Positions 36,869 through 46,658 of a DNA stretch of 64,000 nucleotides are shown in pieces (positions within the stretch are counted from its first letter, which is position 1; the number at the start of each line of letters is the position of its first letter). Where the stretch lies: positions 1 through 64,000 of IMG/VR virus record IMGVR_UViG_3300050821_001689, one strand, 5' to 3'. The DNA comes from a virus. Below the pieces are notes generated by a model. That model did no database searches. It worked only from the letters and a program-made list of their open reading frames with translations, and had not been told where the DNA came from. The translations under genes were made by a program, and so were the position numbers.

Positions 36869-37329
36869 TAGGCTCTCCCCGAGAACGCCGCACCAGCCGC
36901 TCCCATAGCCGAGCCAAGAAGGTTATCAAACCAACCAGAGTTAGAGGCCTGCTGATTACCCTGTGCTCCAACAAGAGGAGCGAAGATAGAAGCCTTCTGT
37001 AGTGCACGTTGTACCGGCACGTTGGCAAATTCCTGTGTGAGACCCGAGGCCGCTTCAGCCTTGGTTTGAGCATCCTGTCTCCCGCTCTCCAACAACGTCT
37101 CCGGCAACCCAGCACTTGAACCGGTAGCACTAGCTCTCCGCATCATTTCGTCATTAGTGTTCTTAAACTGTGTATCAATAGAACCTAATGTAGTAGTAGT
37201 AATAGCCGCCTTCTGCTCTGGTGTATAGTCAGAAGGAATCCCCTGAGCGGCATCCACAGCCATGTTCGTAAGAGACGCCCTACGAGCGTCCTCTTGTTTA
37301 GCTAGATTGTCGGCTGTGTTGCGTCCCAT
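36868..37329 (-). CDS. Putative internal virion protein, 153 aa
   Basis: Helical and Ala-rich, ending in a Gly/Ala hydrophobic segment (WFDNLLGSAMGAAGAAF). The composition fits a small ejection protein. No family certain. Confidence 0.45.
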   Translation of the reverse strand: MGRNTADNLAKQEDARRASLTNMAVDAAQGIPSDYTPEQKAAITTTTLGSIDTQFKNTNDEMMRRASATGSSAGLPETLLESGRQDAQTKAEAASGLTQEFANVPVQRALQKASIFAPLVGAQGNQQASNSGWFDNLLGSAMGAAGAAFSGRA

Positions 37330-37751
37330 TAATCACCTAACCTACGATACATCGGGATAAAATCAGGTCCTTCGTCTACGAATCCCACTAATTGCATTAA
37401 CTCGTGCATCTTTGGGTTGTTCTTAGGAACGAAGGCAATCACATCATCCAATGACCCGAAACCCATTCTCTTCATCTCTCCACCAATTGCCAAGGTAGCC
37501 CCAGCGGCTATTTTCTGGATATTACGGAACTTCTGTGCTCCGTTAGGCTCGTTGGGGTCCATAATCAAATGGCCCTCAACAGTAAGTCTCTGAATAAGAG
37601 CCATCTTCACCTGTCCATCCTCCTCTCCCACAATCGCCGTAGCCACAGCAGGGTCAATGCCAGGTAGAGGTAAGCGGACAGGAAGATTTTGTTTAGCAAA
37701 GACCGCCCGAATAACATTCTCGTCACTCGGTTGATAGAGTCTATAATGCAT
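37329..37751 (-). CDS. GNAT-like acetyltransferase domain protein
   Basis: 140 aa. Starts MHYRLYQPSDENVIRAVFAK and ends ELMQLVGFVDEGPDFIPMYR, the N- and C-terminal features of GNAT folds; the acetyl-CoA loop is weak (IQKIAAGATLAIGGEMKRMG). Such domains occur in phage virion modules. Activity uncertain. Confidence 0.55.
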   Translation of the reverse strand: MHYRLYQPSDENVIRAVFAKQNLPVRLPLPGIDPAVATAIVGEEDGQVKMALIQRLTVEGHLIMDPNEPNGAQKFRNIQKIAAGATLAIGGEMKRMGFGSLDDVIAFVPKNNPKMHELMQLVGFVDEGPDFIPMYRRLGD

Positions 37752-37756
37752 CTATA

Positions 37757-38011
37757 TTATACTCCTCCCCTATGGCGCATGACTGGGTGGTGGGTGGCTA
37801 GGTCCACTACGTCTTGATGGGTATGTGGAATAGATAAGACACCCGTTTGAGTCTCAAGGTAATGGTGAACGTGGTCGGCGTCAGTGACCTTAACTATTAA
37901 CTTAGAGTTGTCGGTCAGGGTTTCATCCAAACTATGTCCTACACAATTCCTGAGTCTCCCAGTGTGTTTCTTATACTCTCCGTAAGTCATTGTATAGTAA
38001 ACGGTGTCCAT
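37757..38011 (-). CDS. Histidine-rich protein, 84 aa
   Basis: Contains TDADHVHHYLE, SIPHTHQD and ATHHPVMRHRGG, so metal binding is plausible. Unknown family. Confidence 0.5.
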   Translation of the reverse strand: MDTVYYTMTYGEYKKHTGRLRNCVGHSLDETLTDNSKLIVKVTDADHVHHYLETQTGVLSIPHTHQDVVDLATHHPVMRHRGGV

Positions 38012-38733
38012 TAGGCCGTCCTTCCATGCCCACCGAATCCCCCACCAACTGGAAGGGGAGACGAACCGGAACCGGGGGTGGTCACGGTAATTGGTGTTCC
38101 AGGAGTAAGAGGAATATGGTGAGTCAACCTGGCTATCTGAGAAGCGTTGGGATTATCCACCACAAACGCTATAGCCGGAATGCCGGTCGGTTGACTAGCC
38201 GCTACTCCTGAAGATACGAACAGCAAGGAACCCACCCTCTCATCGAAATAAGGATAGAAGAAATATGTCGTGTTCGGTGTGAGACCGGTCACCACAGTGC
38301 TTCCTGCTGGAACCTGAGTCTTTTCCCCGTTTGCCCTAAATACACTAAGAATCGTGGACCCATTCGTTCCATCGTAAAAGAAAGTGATGGATGTCGGCGT
38401 TGCCACGGCTTGGAATCCGGCAGCCGAAGTAGGAGGAATTGAACCAAAAGCCCCAATCTCTGCCCAACCTGTGGGACCGAACCCCGAGTCTTTTACGTGT
38501 AAAGTAAGGGGTCCAGCAGCCGCGTTGCGTTGAATATAAACCGCCCCCGGAGCCGCGGATACTCCACTATTAGACGCGGCGGCTACACTAGAACGGAATT
38601 CGGGATGGTCAGTGCCGGATAAGATACTTGGCATAGTCTGATTTAACTGGTCCACTAGATTCCTGAGAGCCTCATATACAGTCGGGCTCTCATCTGCCAG
38701 TATCTCAATATTCTGTAGAACTATAGCTGGCAT
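38011..38733 (-). CDS. Tail-associated protein with Fn3-like region, 240 aa
   Basis: A middle region with QVPAGSTVVTGLTPNTTYFF resembles a fibronectin III strand pair, and the end is Pro/Gly-rich. Overlaps the nozzle-like gene by one base. Likely virion surface. Confidence 0.5.
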   Translation of the reverse strand: MPAIVLQNIEILADESPTVYEALRNLVDQLNQTMPSILSGTDHPEFRSSVAAASNSGVSAAPGAVYIQRNAAAGPLTLHVKDSGFGPTGWAEIGAFGSIPPTSAAGFQAVATPTSITFFYDGTNGSTILSVFRANGEKTQVPAGSTVVTGLTPNTTYFFYPYFDERVGSLLFVSSGVAASQPTGIPAIAFVVDNPNASQIARLTHHIPLTPGTPITVTTPGSGSSPLPVGGGFGGHGRTA

Positions 38734-41510
38734 TAAGCTGGCCTTTGTTCGAAGAAGTTCGGGATAGCATACAAAGCTACGCCCTTGAGAGTGAAGTTAG
38801 TATCTATTACTGAGGTCTCGAAACGAACCTTAGCGCGTTCCGTTTCTAAATTCCCCCACATTTCAAATTGCTTTCCTGGGTTAGCTGTGAGTTCAATGTC
38901 CTTAACTAGGCTCTCAATAACCACATCATCTAATCCACGCAGGGACACGAATAACCTACCTGTTCCCTCCGCAAAGAAGCTAGTCCCTAGGAACACATCC
39001 TGTCCGTGGTCCCCGGCCTTAACGAAGGCGGTCTCATAAAAGGAATCAATGGGCACTCCTGCGTCATCAATACCTACCTGCTCATAAAGCTGGTTCCCAA
39101 CGAAGTATAGAGAACGGGAATTATTAACGTTCTCAAACTTAAAGCTCGCGTTAATTTGGGTGTTGTATAGGTCCAATCCCCACTTCCTCCCTGCCGGGTC
39201 GTCTTCTTGACCAATGCCTTCACTGTAGTCTAGTATCAAGATATTCTTGGGGGCAGTATCCGCGTTCATCGGGCCAAAGAAGAAAATGTTCTTCTCTTGC
39301 GTGTCAAGTAACACATGTGTCTTCCAGGCGAATTGCCAAGCGAATTTCTCCCAGGTAGTCTGAACTTCCTGGCTAACCTTCAAAGGTCTACCGCCAGTAT
39401 ATAGATAGCCTCCAGACCTCCAGTGGGTGATAATAAACGTGTCAGAGCTTGTCACGCCATTAGGACTCCCGGCCCCAATGGTATTGTCCACCGACCTAGT
39501 GAACCACAACGACGGAGGATTGGACCCGTCGTCGTAGGTCGTGTGCATGGAACGTTCCTTGAACACGTAGTAGAAAGAACGTAACTGAGCACAAGCTACG
39601 ACCTGTTCCCCGTTATCTTTAGCAACCTGAATGAACCCATTCACGCCATCGAAGGTCTCGGGGTCGAATGGGTTACTAAACCTAACCACCGAGCCTTCAT
39701 ATTTCTGATTCGTTGGCCAGATGCGGATGTGGTCTACGATTATGGACTCTGTAGCTAGCAAGACCCCCGAAGCATAAATTCTCAATTGCGTATCGGGAGG
39801 AATGGAGGCTACACTGTTTAATAGAATTCCCTGAAATTCCGTGAAGTTTCCTGTAATGGTGTTACAAGGAACCAACACCTGACCTAGTAAACCGTTCCCA
39901 CGAGTTGGAGAGAATAGCTCAATTACAAAAAACTTATTGCTTCCGTTGACGAAACTAGTCCCCGACAACCTCACTGAAACGGTATACGAAGTATTCGGTT
40001 GAAGCAGAGGAATTCCAGAATTAATATCTGAGACCACATGATTATTTATAATCTGCCCTCGAATGTTAAAGTTTCCATCCCCAAAAATTCTCCAAGCCTC
40101 TCCACAGTAGACATTAATAAACTCGCGTACTCCCCCTTGAACAAGCGAAGAACTGTTATTCCATCCCGCAGGTAATCCATTTCCGTTGTTATTGTCCCAA
40201 CCGCCATCGAATCCTAGGTTCAATCCCTTAACGGTATTCAATCCTCCCCAGGTAACCAAACGACCTCCGTAAACTCCCACACCGTAGGAGTCCATAGGAC
40301 TGAAATTCCTAGCTATATAGTTGAAATTAGACCCCGCGGCTAAAATGATATCCGTAAAGTCTAAGTCTATGCTAGTAGTAGTATTATCTCCAATTCTATT
40401 GGAGGTAATGTAAAAGAAGTCCGCTCCGCCTGAGAGAGTGAAAAGAATTCTTCTAGCTATCACATACCAGGGACCTACGGGGATGTTACTAAGCGTAACC
40501 TTCTTTGAGCCCGTCGCTGTCCAAGAGGTGGTTGGGCTGGGTGCTGTTAGATATCCCCAACGGGTTTCCCAAATCACTTGAACCTGATGAACTCCGATAG
40601 CTACGTTTCCAGCCGCGGCTGAGTCGATAACGTTGGGTGCCACTCCTGGACCATCTGGGGACAGAGGAGCCAGTGCGGGTACGATAAAAAGAGAGGTGTT
40701 CACAAACGGAGATTTAAGAATGTACCCCTGAGAAGTTAGTATGAAATCACTTCCATTGATGCTTAACTGAGTAGTTAAATTATCGTTTATCTTAAAAGCC
40801 GATAAGAACCAGAAAGTATTTGGGTCCGTTGTGGTAGTGATGGCAAGTCTTCTAGCTACACAGCCAATTGGTCCGAGCGGAATATTGGTGATTAAGGCTG
40901 CGTTGGTGCCGGAGGCTACCCAACTTACATCCGTCGCTTGCGGAGGTCCTAGTAAACCATAGGACATCTCGAAAATAACTATAAGATGGTGTGTACCTGC
41001 TGTAATATTACCTGCTACTACGTCATTGGCTGCCGTTGGAGATGTTGGAGCCGAAGGGATGGGGTCTATATTTCCATCCCAATGCCTAATCGGTCCCCCA
41101 GGAGCTAAAGGTTCACTCACATTTGGCGGCCCGTTGTAATACGACATAAACTCCCGGCCAAAGGACTGTTGGACCTTCATTAGAGAGCCTGGATTGGCCT
41201 CGGGAGCGTGGCCTCCGTTCCCTAGAAATTGTTGATTGTTATTCCCGTCTACTCGATACATAATCCCCTGTGCATCCAATAACAACGTCGTCTTGACGGA
41301 GGAATTATTTATGAACTGTGCTGCGGAAGCGAGAGTAGACGTGGTGAGTTTCTGAGTTAATCCCGGTCGTGTGAGCACAGCACGGGGGAGGAAGCGGACG
41401 TTTTGTAAATTTGGGCTATAGCCACTCGGGACATCCACGGGGCGCAGAAATGTGTAAAGGCCCCCAAGTTTGGGAAGGATGATGGGTTGTGAACCAGCAA
41501 ATCCGCTCAT
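38733..41510 (-). CDS. Tail nozzle / beta-propeller-like protein, 925 aa
   Basis: N-terminal GLYTFLRPVDVPSGYSPNLQ then NVRFLPRAVLTRPGL, a pattern I associate with podoviral nozzle and tail-tube-B-like proteins, followed by several repeated beta blocks (two similar ones with VPALAPLSPDGPGVAPN and IPLGPIGCVARRL-type ends). No signal peptide. Its place next to the adaptor-like protein supports a tail-nozzle assignment. Confidence 0.5.
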   Translation of the reverse strand: MSGFAGSQPIILPKLGGLYTFLRPVDVPSGYSPNLQNVRFLPRAVLTRPGLTQKLTTSTLASAAQFINNSSVKTTLLLDAQGIMYRVDGNNNQQFLGNGGHAPEANPGSLMKVQQSFGREFMSYYNGPPNVSEPLAPGGPIRHWDGNIDPIPSAPTSPTAANDVVAGNITAGTHHLIVIFEMSYGLLGPPQATDVSWVASGTNAALITNIPLGPIGCVARRLAITTTTDPNTFWFLSAFKINDNLTTQLSINGSDFILTSQGYILKSPFVNTSLFIVPALAPLSPDGPGVAPNVIDSAAAGNVAIGVHQVQVIWETRWGYLTAPSPTTSWTATGSKKVTLSNIPVGPWYVIARRILFTLSGGADFFYITSNRIGDNTTTSIDLDFTDIILAAGSNFNYIARNFSPMDSYGVGVYGGRLVTWGGLNTVKGLNLGFDGGWDNNNGNGLPAGWNNSSSLVQGGVREFINVYCGEAWRIFGDGNFNIRGQIINNHVVSDINSGIPLLQPNTSYTVSVRLSGTSFVNGSNKFFVIELFSPTRGNGLLGQVLVPCNTITGNFTEFQGILLNSVASIPPDTQLRIYASGVLLATESIIVDHIRIWPTNQKYEGSVVRFSNPFDPETFDGVNGFIQVAKDNGEQVVACAQLRSFYYVFKERSMHTTYDDGSNPPSLWFTRSVDNTIGAGSPNGVTSSDTFIITHWRSGGYLYTGGRPLKVSQEVQTTWEKFAWQFAWKTHVLLDTQEKNIFFFGPMNADTAPKNILILDYSEGIGQEDDPAGRKWGLDLYNTQINASFKFENVNNSRSLYFVGNQLYEQVGIDDAGVPIDSFYETAFVKAGDHGQDVFLGTSFFAEGTGRLFVSLRGLDDVVIESLVKDIELTANPGKQFEMWGNLETERAKVRFETSVIDTNFTLKGVALYAIPNFFEQRPA

Positions 41511-41926
41511 TCTAGATATTCCTTAACTCGTTCAAGCCACTGTGGGTCACGTTCGATTTTTGCGATTGCGTGATTACAAGTAATGCACAGAAGTCCACGA
41601 ATCTCATTGGTTCCGTGGTCGTGGTCAATACATGGCCAACGCTTGAATTCTTCCCGACACAGAGCACACCGGTAATCTTGTTTCTGTAGAAACTCTTGGT
41701 ATTTTTCGAGAGAGAGATTGTATCGACAGCGGATATCGTACTCGAACTGTTTACCCGGATTTTTCTGGCGGAAAAGACGTGATAGCTCCGCACATCTACC
41801 GGGATGGCGGGACCGCCATAGTTGCGTGCGTATTCTATTAGCTTCTCGATTAACATCGTGGTCCCTGTAGTAGGCCCGAAGTGCTGGACTTCGTTGGTCT
41901 TCTGGAATCCTTGATTTAGAGGGCAT
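41507..41926 (-). CDS. HNH recombination endonuclease VII-like protein
   Basis: 139 aa. CALCREEFKRWPCIDHDHGTN and GLLCITCNHAI give the CxxC...DHDH...CxxC zinc/HNH core of T4 endonuclease VII-type nucleases. Usually a Holliday-junction resolvase or a free-standing homing nuclease; the location between structural genes and a private promoter favour the homing type. Confidence 0.75.
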   Translation of the reverse strand: MPSKSRIPEDQRSPALRAYYRDHDVNREANRIRTQLWRSRHPGRCAELSRLFRQKNPGKQFEYDIRCRYNLSLEKYQEFLQKQDYRCALCREEFKRWPCIDHDHGTNEIRGLLCITCNHAIAKIERDPQWLERVKEYLE

Positions 41927-41943
41927 TGTCTCTCCTGGATTCT

Positions 41944-41952
41944 ATTATAACA
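41944..41952 (-). promoter_or_regulatory. Extended -10 promoter of the endonuclease gene
   Basis: On the minus strand TGTTATAAT, an extended -10, lies 18 bases upstream of the ATG at 41926, with GGAGAG between. No good -35 is visible. Confidence 0.6.
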
Positions 41953-41990
41953 CAGAAGAGACAAGCCATAAAATGTTGATTCTAAAGGAC

Positions 41991-42404
41991 TTAGATGTTT
42001 TTCTTAAATCTTAACTCAAGGGTATTGAAAACCGCCGCGATAACCGAAGCCGGATAGGCTCCCGCAGCTAGTTCAGCCTTGGTGGACGGGTCGAACAGCT
42101 TAATTTTGAAGTTGAACGCACCCGAGCCCGGTACGAGGACTGGGTTGTACCCCGACTCGATAGCTACGTTCCACACCAACGGTTGACGAGTGGCGTGAAC
42201 AGCAGTCTGTCCGTTTAGGAACACCGGCATCGAGGCAGTGTTGGCTGGTAGACCCGGAGGAAGGATTTCCGGGGCTGCTGCGCCAGCGGCGTTTAACAAA
42301 ACATCTCCTCCGGTAGCGTAGTTACCGGTAAAGACTAGCTGCCCGAAGACCGAAATATACCGGTCCTCTTCAACATACGAAGTTACTCTGAAGGAAATTG
42401 GCAT
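41991..42404 (-). CDS. Putative minor structural protein, 137 aa
   Basis: Beta-rich (VEEDRYISVFGQLVFTG, PLVWNVAIESGYNPVL), no signal or motif. Sits between adaptor and nozzle-like genes; head-tail or decoration role possible. Confidence 0.5.
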   Translation of the reverse strand: MPISFRVTSYVEEDRYISVFGQLVFTGNYATGGDVLLNAAGAAAPEILPPGLPANTASMPVFLNGQTAVHATRQPLVWNVAIESGYNPVLVPGSGAFNFKIKLFDPSTKAELAAGAYPASVIAAVFNTLELRFKKNI

Positions 42405-42421
42405 TTTTGTTTCTCCTAAAA

Positions 42422-43141
42422 TTAACCAAAGAAAGTCGAACGGTTGGTGGTATCAATTCCGTCTTCATCCCCAAACCTCTGGCCCCTACGACCGATATAT
42501 TGGTCATTGAGAATCAAGTGGTCGAGAAGTTGGTCCATGAACTCTTGCGCGTCGGCTTTTTCTGACTGTGCTAGCGGTACCTGCCCGCGGCGTTTGTAGG
42601 CTTCATAGGCCGTCCGGTGAGACATCGCCTCAACGGCATTGGTAATGAGAATCTGGTCAGCCGAGAGGAATAACAGAGGTAATAAAGAGAGGTAACGAAG
42701 TCTAATGAGTCCGTTCTGGTTTGCCGCAATAACCCAGATGGAACGTCCACGCCACTCCCATTCATATAGGCGTTCAGGAATCTGGGTGGCGCGTTCTGGG
42801 AGCCGGTCCCGGCGATTAACCGGTTGCCATTCCTCACTAATATTAGCACGAAATTGCATGTCGATAGGAAGGTAGAGGTCTTGGGGGAGGATGCCACCAA
42901 TATCCTGTTCCTGGCCAGGGAGACCGGTGGTCACGTAGATGATGTCAGGATTCGATACCTTAATGAACGAAGTATCCACATATCTAGCGATGTTGTTGTA
43001 TACCCACCGATAGGCGCTGTTGATGTGATTCAATAGGAAAGAGTCCGTCCAAATCTGTCCTCCGTCATCATTGAGGATAGACCTCGCCCTATTAGCTACG
43101 TCTTCGTAGGTAGTAGAGAATCCGATGGAAAGATTGGGCAT
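42422..43141 (-). CDS. Head-tail adaptor / tail tube A-like protein, 239 aa
   Basis: FSTTYEDVANRARSILNDDG then FLLNHINSAYRWVYNNI: the ARSxLND...LLxxIN pattern typical of podoviral adaptor (gp4/TubA-type) proteins, with an acidic helical C-terminus. The expected length is about 200-250 aa. It supports a podovirus-type head-tail connection. Confidence 0.65.
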   Translation of the reverse strand: MPNLSIGFSTTYEDVANRARSILNDDGGQIWTDSFLLNHINSAYRWVYNNIARYVDTSFIKVSNPDIIYVTTGLPGQEQDIGGILPQDLYLPIDMQFRANISEEWQPVNRRDRLPERATQIPERLYEWEWRGRSIWVIAANQNGLIRLRYLSLLPLLFLSADQILITNAVEAMSHRTAYEAYKRRGQVPLAQSEKADAQEFMDQLLDHLILNDQYIGRRGQRFGDEDGIDTTNRSTFFG

Positions 43142-43344
43142 TATCGGTTACCACTAATTTCAAGTTTCTGGGTCATCGGAGGTGCGTAGTCGTCGGGATA
43201 AATAATCGACCCGTTTATATGCCGGTGAGGAGGGAAGTCCTTCAACACCGAAGTAAAACGATTGAGGGCTTTGATGCCCTTCCAAGCAGCACCTCCCATA
43301 ATTAGTAACTCAGCTAAGTGGATTCCTAAGTCAATATTCGGCAT
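43141..43344 (-). CDS. Small protein, 67 aa
   Basis: Contains LAELLIMGGAAWKGIKALNRF, a possible amphipathic or membrane-active helix, then DFPPHRHINGSIIY. Overlaps the adaptor gene by one base. Unknown. Confidence 0.5.
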   Translation of the reverse strand: MPNIDLGIHLAELLIMGGAAWKGIKALNRFTSVLKDFPPHRHINGSIIYPDDYAPPMTQKLEISGNR

Positions 43345-43377
43345 GGGAGGAACTCTCCAGAGAGTATTGTAACACTG

Positions 43378-43740
43378 TTAGTTTACTGTGATAGCAGTAG
43401 TAAGAGCACCAGTCTTACCGTTTAGGCTGATAACTCCCGATGTCCCAGCAGGTCCTTGGGGACCAATTGGGCCAGTGGGGCCGACCGGTCCAGCAGGGCC
43501 TGGGGCTCCCGGAGTTCCCGCGGCTCCAAGTTGTACATAGGCCGCTCCGTTTATGGATATCCACAATCCGTCAGCAGCAAAACAATAGTTCGTTGCTGCG
43601 GTTTGAACGACGCAGAGGGAATGGCTACCTACAACTCCCATCTGTAAAGGGTTAGCGACGGATGTTTGTGCTTTTGCGAACCAAGCTATGGTCAATAGTA
43701 AGAATAGGGTCGTTACGAATGCTAGAATTGCTTTTTTCAT
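43378..43740 (-). CDS. Secreted collagen-like protein, 120 aa
   Basis: Signal peptide KKAILAFVTTLFLLLTIAWFAKA, then a short cysteine-bearing domain, then about eight Gly-X-Y triplets (GTPGAPGPAGPVGPTG and on), then an end motif SLNGKTGALTTAITV seen in fibre proteins. Collagen-like repeats trimerise phage fibres; the Sec signal is unusual for one. Confidence 0.65.
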   Translation of the reverse strand: MKKAILAFVTTLFLLLTIAWFAKAQTSVANPLQMGVVGSHSLCVVQTAATNYCFAADGLWISINGAAYVQLGAAGTPGAPGPAGPVGPTGPIGPQGPAGTSGVISLNGKTGALTTAITVN

Positions 43741-43758
43741 GGTTTCACCTTTTAGGTA

Positions 43759-45933
43759 TTACGGAAATGGCGTGCCAGCCGGACAGTTGGTTAGTCCATC
43801 GGGAGATACTCCCCCAGTAGGACAAATCGGCTGACCAGATACGATAAGTTCGTCAATCCAGGATTTAGCCGCGAGATTGGTTCCGGTGTGCCCGGTAGCA
43901 AAGGAAGTCATCTCGATATAGTTGTATCCGGCAGGTGTGAAGTTATCGAGGGTGATAGTGATGTTATGTACATCAAGCCACTTCTTAAGTTGTAGGCCGT
44001 ATGGAGCTATCCATGCCTCGACGGTTGAGTTCGCGCTTCCCGGTGTACCTATAGTAACCTTCCAATACATTGTATACCAAGTATTGGCGTTCCAAGAGAA
44101 GCACCCCAGTCCGTGCGTTCCATTCGTGAACACGCCGTTTAGGTAAAGACACTCATAGCCTGTGAAAGGCGCTGGAGCCAGATAGCCTTGCTGAAACTGT
44201 TCCGGGTTAGCCCCGCATCCGTTATTGCCATTCCACGTCTGCCCATCACAGGTTCGCAGGCCAAATCCCCCGCAGTTTGTATACATGTCGGGATTGTCGT
44301 TGGTCTTGAGGTCGCCAATTACTAGCGAGCCATTGCCACACGCGCCATTACGGGTATTCTCAAGAATAGCTAACTTCGGATAGCTAGTGGCGAAGTCGCT
44401 CATCCACTGCTTGCTTGTGTAATTGGAATCCCCACGCCACTGGAACTGGAAATAGAAGGTTGAGTTGGCTCCGAAAGTTTGATTAGCTCCACCCTCTCCG
44501 AACATTCCCCACCAATCTTTACAGCAGTTATCTGCGGAGAGGTTAGCTGGCCACTGCCACTCGGCTGCTGAAGCGCCTGAAACAAAGTTGGTCGTATCGC
44601 GTGTTGGAGTATTAGGAGAATTCCCTAGGAAACCCGACGTAAACGTGGAGGCATTCGCCGTCGTGGTGAACGTCGCTGGCGCATCGAAGCCTTGACATTG
44701 TAGGACTCCAGCCGCAGCGCAACGGAAGTTGAAGCTAATGTTGGCCTTGCTGTCTAGTTGTAGTGTCCATACACTTCCGTTTTCGTCGTTCACTAGTCCG
44801 AACTTTCCAAGAGCAGGAAAATACTGAAACCGACCGAACGTACCGTGCGCTTGTGCTGCGCCTGGGCCGCCTGAGAAGGTAGAGGTAGTGCAGGAATTAG
44901 CTATCGGGTCGTAGATACCGACACTGTTCCCGCCGTTCCAGATGACAATTTTATTCTGTGTGGGGTACCATGCCACCCCTGGTCCTCCGTAAGCACTCGG
45001 GCCGGTAAAGGCGCTGCATCCTGTAGCGTTGAAGAGGTTGGTCGGCGCTGGAACCGAAGCTGGATTGGAGATGTCGAATTTCCACAGGTTACCGTTCGAT
45101 GCGCGGTCGCCTCCACCAATCACGAAGGCCAACTTATCAACTGGGTCAATAACTATACTAGAGAAGCCCGACGCATTTACGTCATCGCGTTGCTGGTAAG
45201 CTCCGCCTACGTTCGTCATCACATGAGTAGTAGTGTTATAGGTGAATATATTATGGTCGTCCGCGAAGAAAACTAGTTGACTGTTGGGGTCGTAGGCCGC
45301 TCCGACGTAAATGCTATTGCAATCCCAATTGCCTGAGCCGCGAGCAGTCCATGTTAGTGTTGATGGTGCCCACTCCCAAATGTCCTCTCGACAGAAACTC
45401 CCTCCGGGAGGTTCAGAACCGCTGAAGTTGACCATTAAATCGGCGGAGGGGGAGTAGGCTAGGTAGTCGTAAGTGTGCCGCGAGCAAGGCTTCCCGTCTT
45501 GATAAGCCCCGTTGGTACAGGTCGTGACGGGGTTTCTAGTAGGTTCATTTAGACGTGTGAAGTTAATTGGGCTCGCAGCTAGGTTTAGGGAATAGACTTC
45601 GTTACCGTAGTAGTCCGCATGTCCTCCACCCCAAACTCCTATTGAGTTCCGCGTAGTGTCAGCCCAACCACCACCCCAGTTATTTACGATAGCAGTAGCT
45701 CCTTGGCCCGCTTGGATATCCGGGTAAGTCGCGGCTGGGGGAGTTACGTTGAACATATTCACGTTGGGAATCTGACACCACCCAATTACATCTTGACTTA
45801 CACAGGTTAATTGTGCTCCGTTCATGGATGTCCTACCTGAGATGGTTACACCGCCAGATACGGAGACACTCTGGACTTGAGCTTGAAGTAGACACGGGTA
45901 GAGTAGGATTAGTAGAATTAGTCTTTGAAGCAT
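43759..45933 (-). CDS. Secreted propeller plus jelly-roll protein, 724 aa
   Basis: Signal peptide LQRLILLILLYPCLLQAQ. The N-terminal 400 residues carry kelch-like blades (NSIGVWGGGHADYYGNEVYS, VDKLAFVIGGGDRASNGNLW). The C-terminal third (WRGDSNYTSKQWMSDF, then TWYTMYWKVTIGTPG and SWIDELIVSGQPI) is a concanavalin/polysaccharide-lyase-like jelly-roll. Likely binds or cleaves surface glycans as a receptor-binding protein. Cysteines suggest disulfides. Confidence 0.6.
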   Translation of the reverse strand: MLQRLILLILLYPCLLQAQVQSVSVSGGVTISGRTSMNGAQLTCVSQDVIGWCQIPNVNMFNVTPPAATYPDIQAGQGATAIVNNWGGGWADTTRNSIGVWGGGHADYYGNEVYSLNLAASPINFTRLNEPTRNPVTTCTNGAYQDGKPCSRHTYDYLAYSPSADLMVNFSGSEPPGGSFCREDIWEWAPSTLTWTARGSGNWDCNSIYVGAAYDPNSQLVFFADDHNIFTYNTTTHVMTNVGGAYQQRDDVNASGFSSIVIDPVDKLAFVIGGGDRASNGNLWKFDISNPASVPAPTNLFNATGCSAFTGPSAYGGPGVAWYPTQNKIVIWNGGNSVGIYDPIANSCTTSTFSGGPGAAQAHGTFGRFQYFPALGKFGLVNDENGSVWTLQLDSKANISFNFRCAAAGVLQCQGFDAPATFTTTANASTFTSGFLGNSPNTPTRDTTNFVSGASAAEWQWPANLSADNCCKDWWGMFGEGGANQTFGANSTFYFQFQWRGDSNYTSKQWMSDFATSYPKLAILENTRNGACGNGSLVIGDLKTNDNPDMYTNCGGFGLRTCDGQTWNGNNGCGANPEQFQQGYLAPAPFTGYECLYLNGVFTNGTHGLGCFSWNANTWYTMYWKVTIGTPGSANSTVEAWIAPYGLQLKKWLDVHNITITLDNFTPAGYNYIEMTSFATGHTGTNLAAKSWIDELIVSGQPICPTGGVSPDGLTNCPAGTPFP

Positions 45934-46658
45934 TAGAGCACCACCGGGGGCTTTAGTGGGGTTGTTGAGGCACCGGCTGCCTTGTAAGTGGCAATGAGCG
46001 CGATGTGGTCGGTACCGCTGTCAACATTAGTGAAGTCAGCCTGATAGGCTCCGGTGGCGCTGACCACTACGTCTTCCGTCGCTAAACGCACGGTCGATGA
46101 AGTTGGAACCGTGTCTTCAAGTACATAGGACTGAGTGGTCCCGGCGTGAGTTGTTTCGTTGGTGGCGTTGGTGGCTAGTGCTCCAAATAGAAGTTCACTA
46201 GCCTGTGCCGTAGTTGCTGTGTTTCCACTATTTACGGAACTGGAGGTCGCGGCGGTGTAAAGACTGCTCGTTTTATCAAGAGAACCGGAGGTCGCAATTC
46301 CACTGTACTCATATATCGCCCAACGAATGGTAGCGGCCCCTCCGGTTAGAGTACAGGTAAGAGTGGTGACCGACGATGCATTGTCCACACTGAAGATGTA
46401 GGCAGTTCCAAGGCCAGTGTGAGCTAACGAAACATCGTTGTTATAGGTATTAGTTCCATCGGTTATCGCAGCCGTGGAAGTTCCCCCTATTCTCAGGGCA
46501 ACGATAATCTTATTCCCACCCGTAGTCGCACTCGTAAAGGACAGCGTAGTCGAGGTCGTGGAAGCTACGTCTGCCCCCTTATGTTGAACTAGGGTGATTG
46601 TGGCAAAAGTAGGACTAGCACACAGAAGCAAGGCTAGAATTAGTAATATTCTCTTCAT
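45933..46658 (-). CDS. Secreted beta-sandwich protein, 241 aa
   Basis: Start set at the Met of KRILLILALLLCASPTFA (signal peptide); it overlaps the fibre stop as TAATG. The mature part is Thr/Ser/Ala-rich jelly-roll (GGNKIIVALRIGGTSTAAI, HIALIATYKAAG). The longer in-frame extension upstream overlaps the fibre gene and is unlikely to be used. Confidence 0.6.
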   Translation of the reverse strand: MKRILLILALLLCASPTFATITLVQHKGADVASTTSTTLSFTSATTGGNKIIVALRIGGTSTAAITDGTNTYNNDVSLAHTGLGTAYIFSVDNASSVTTLTCTLTGGAATIRWAIYEYSGIATSGSLDKTSSLYTAATSSSVNSGNTATTAQASELLFGALATNATNETTHAGTTQSYVLEDTVPTSSTVRLATEDVVVSATGAYQADFTNVDSGTDHIALIATYKAAGASTTPLKPPVVL

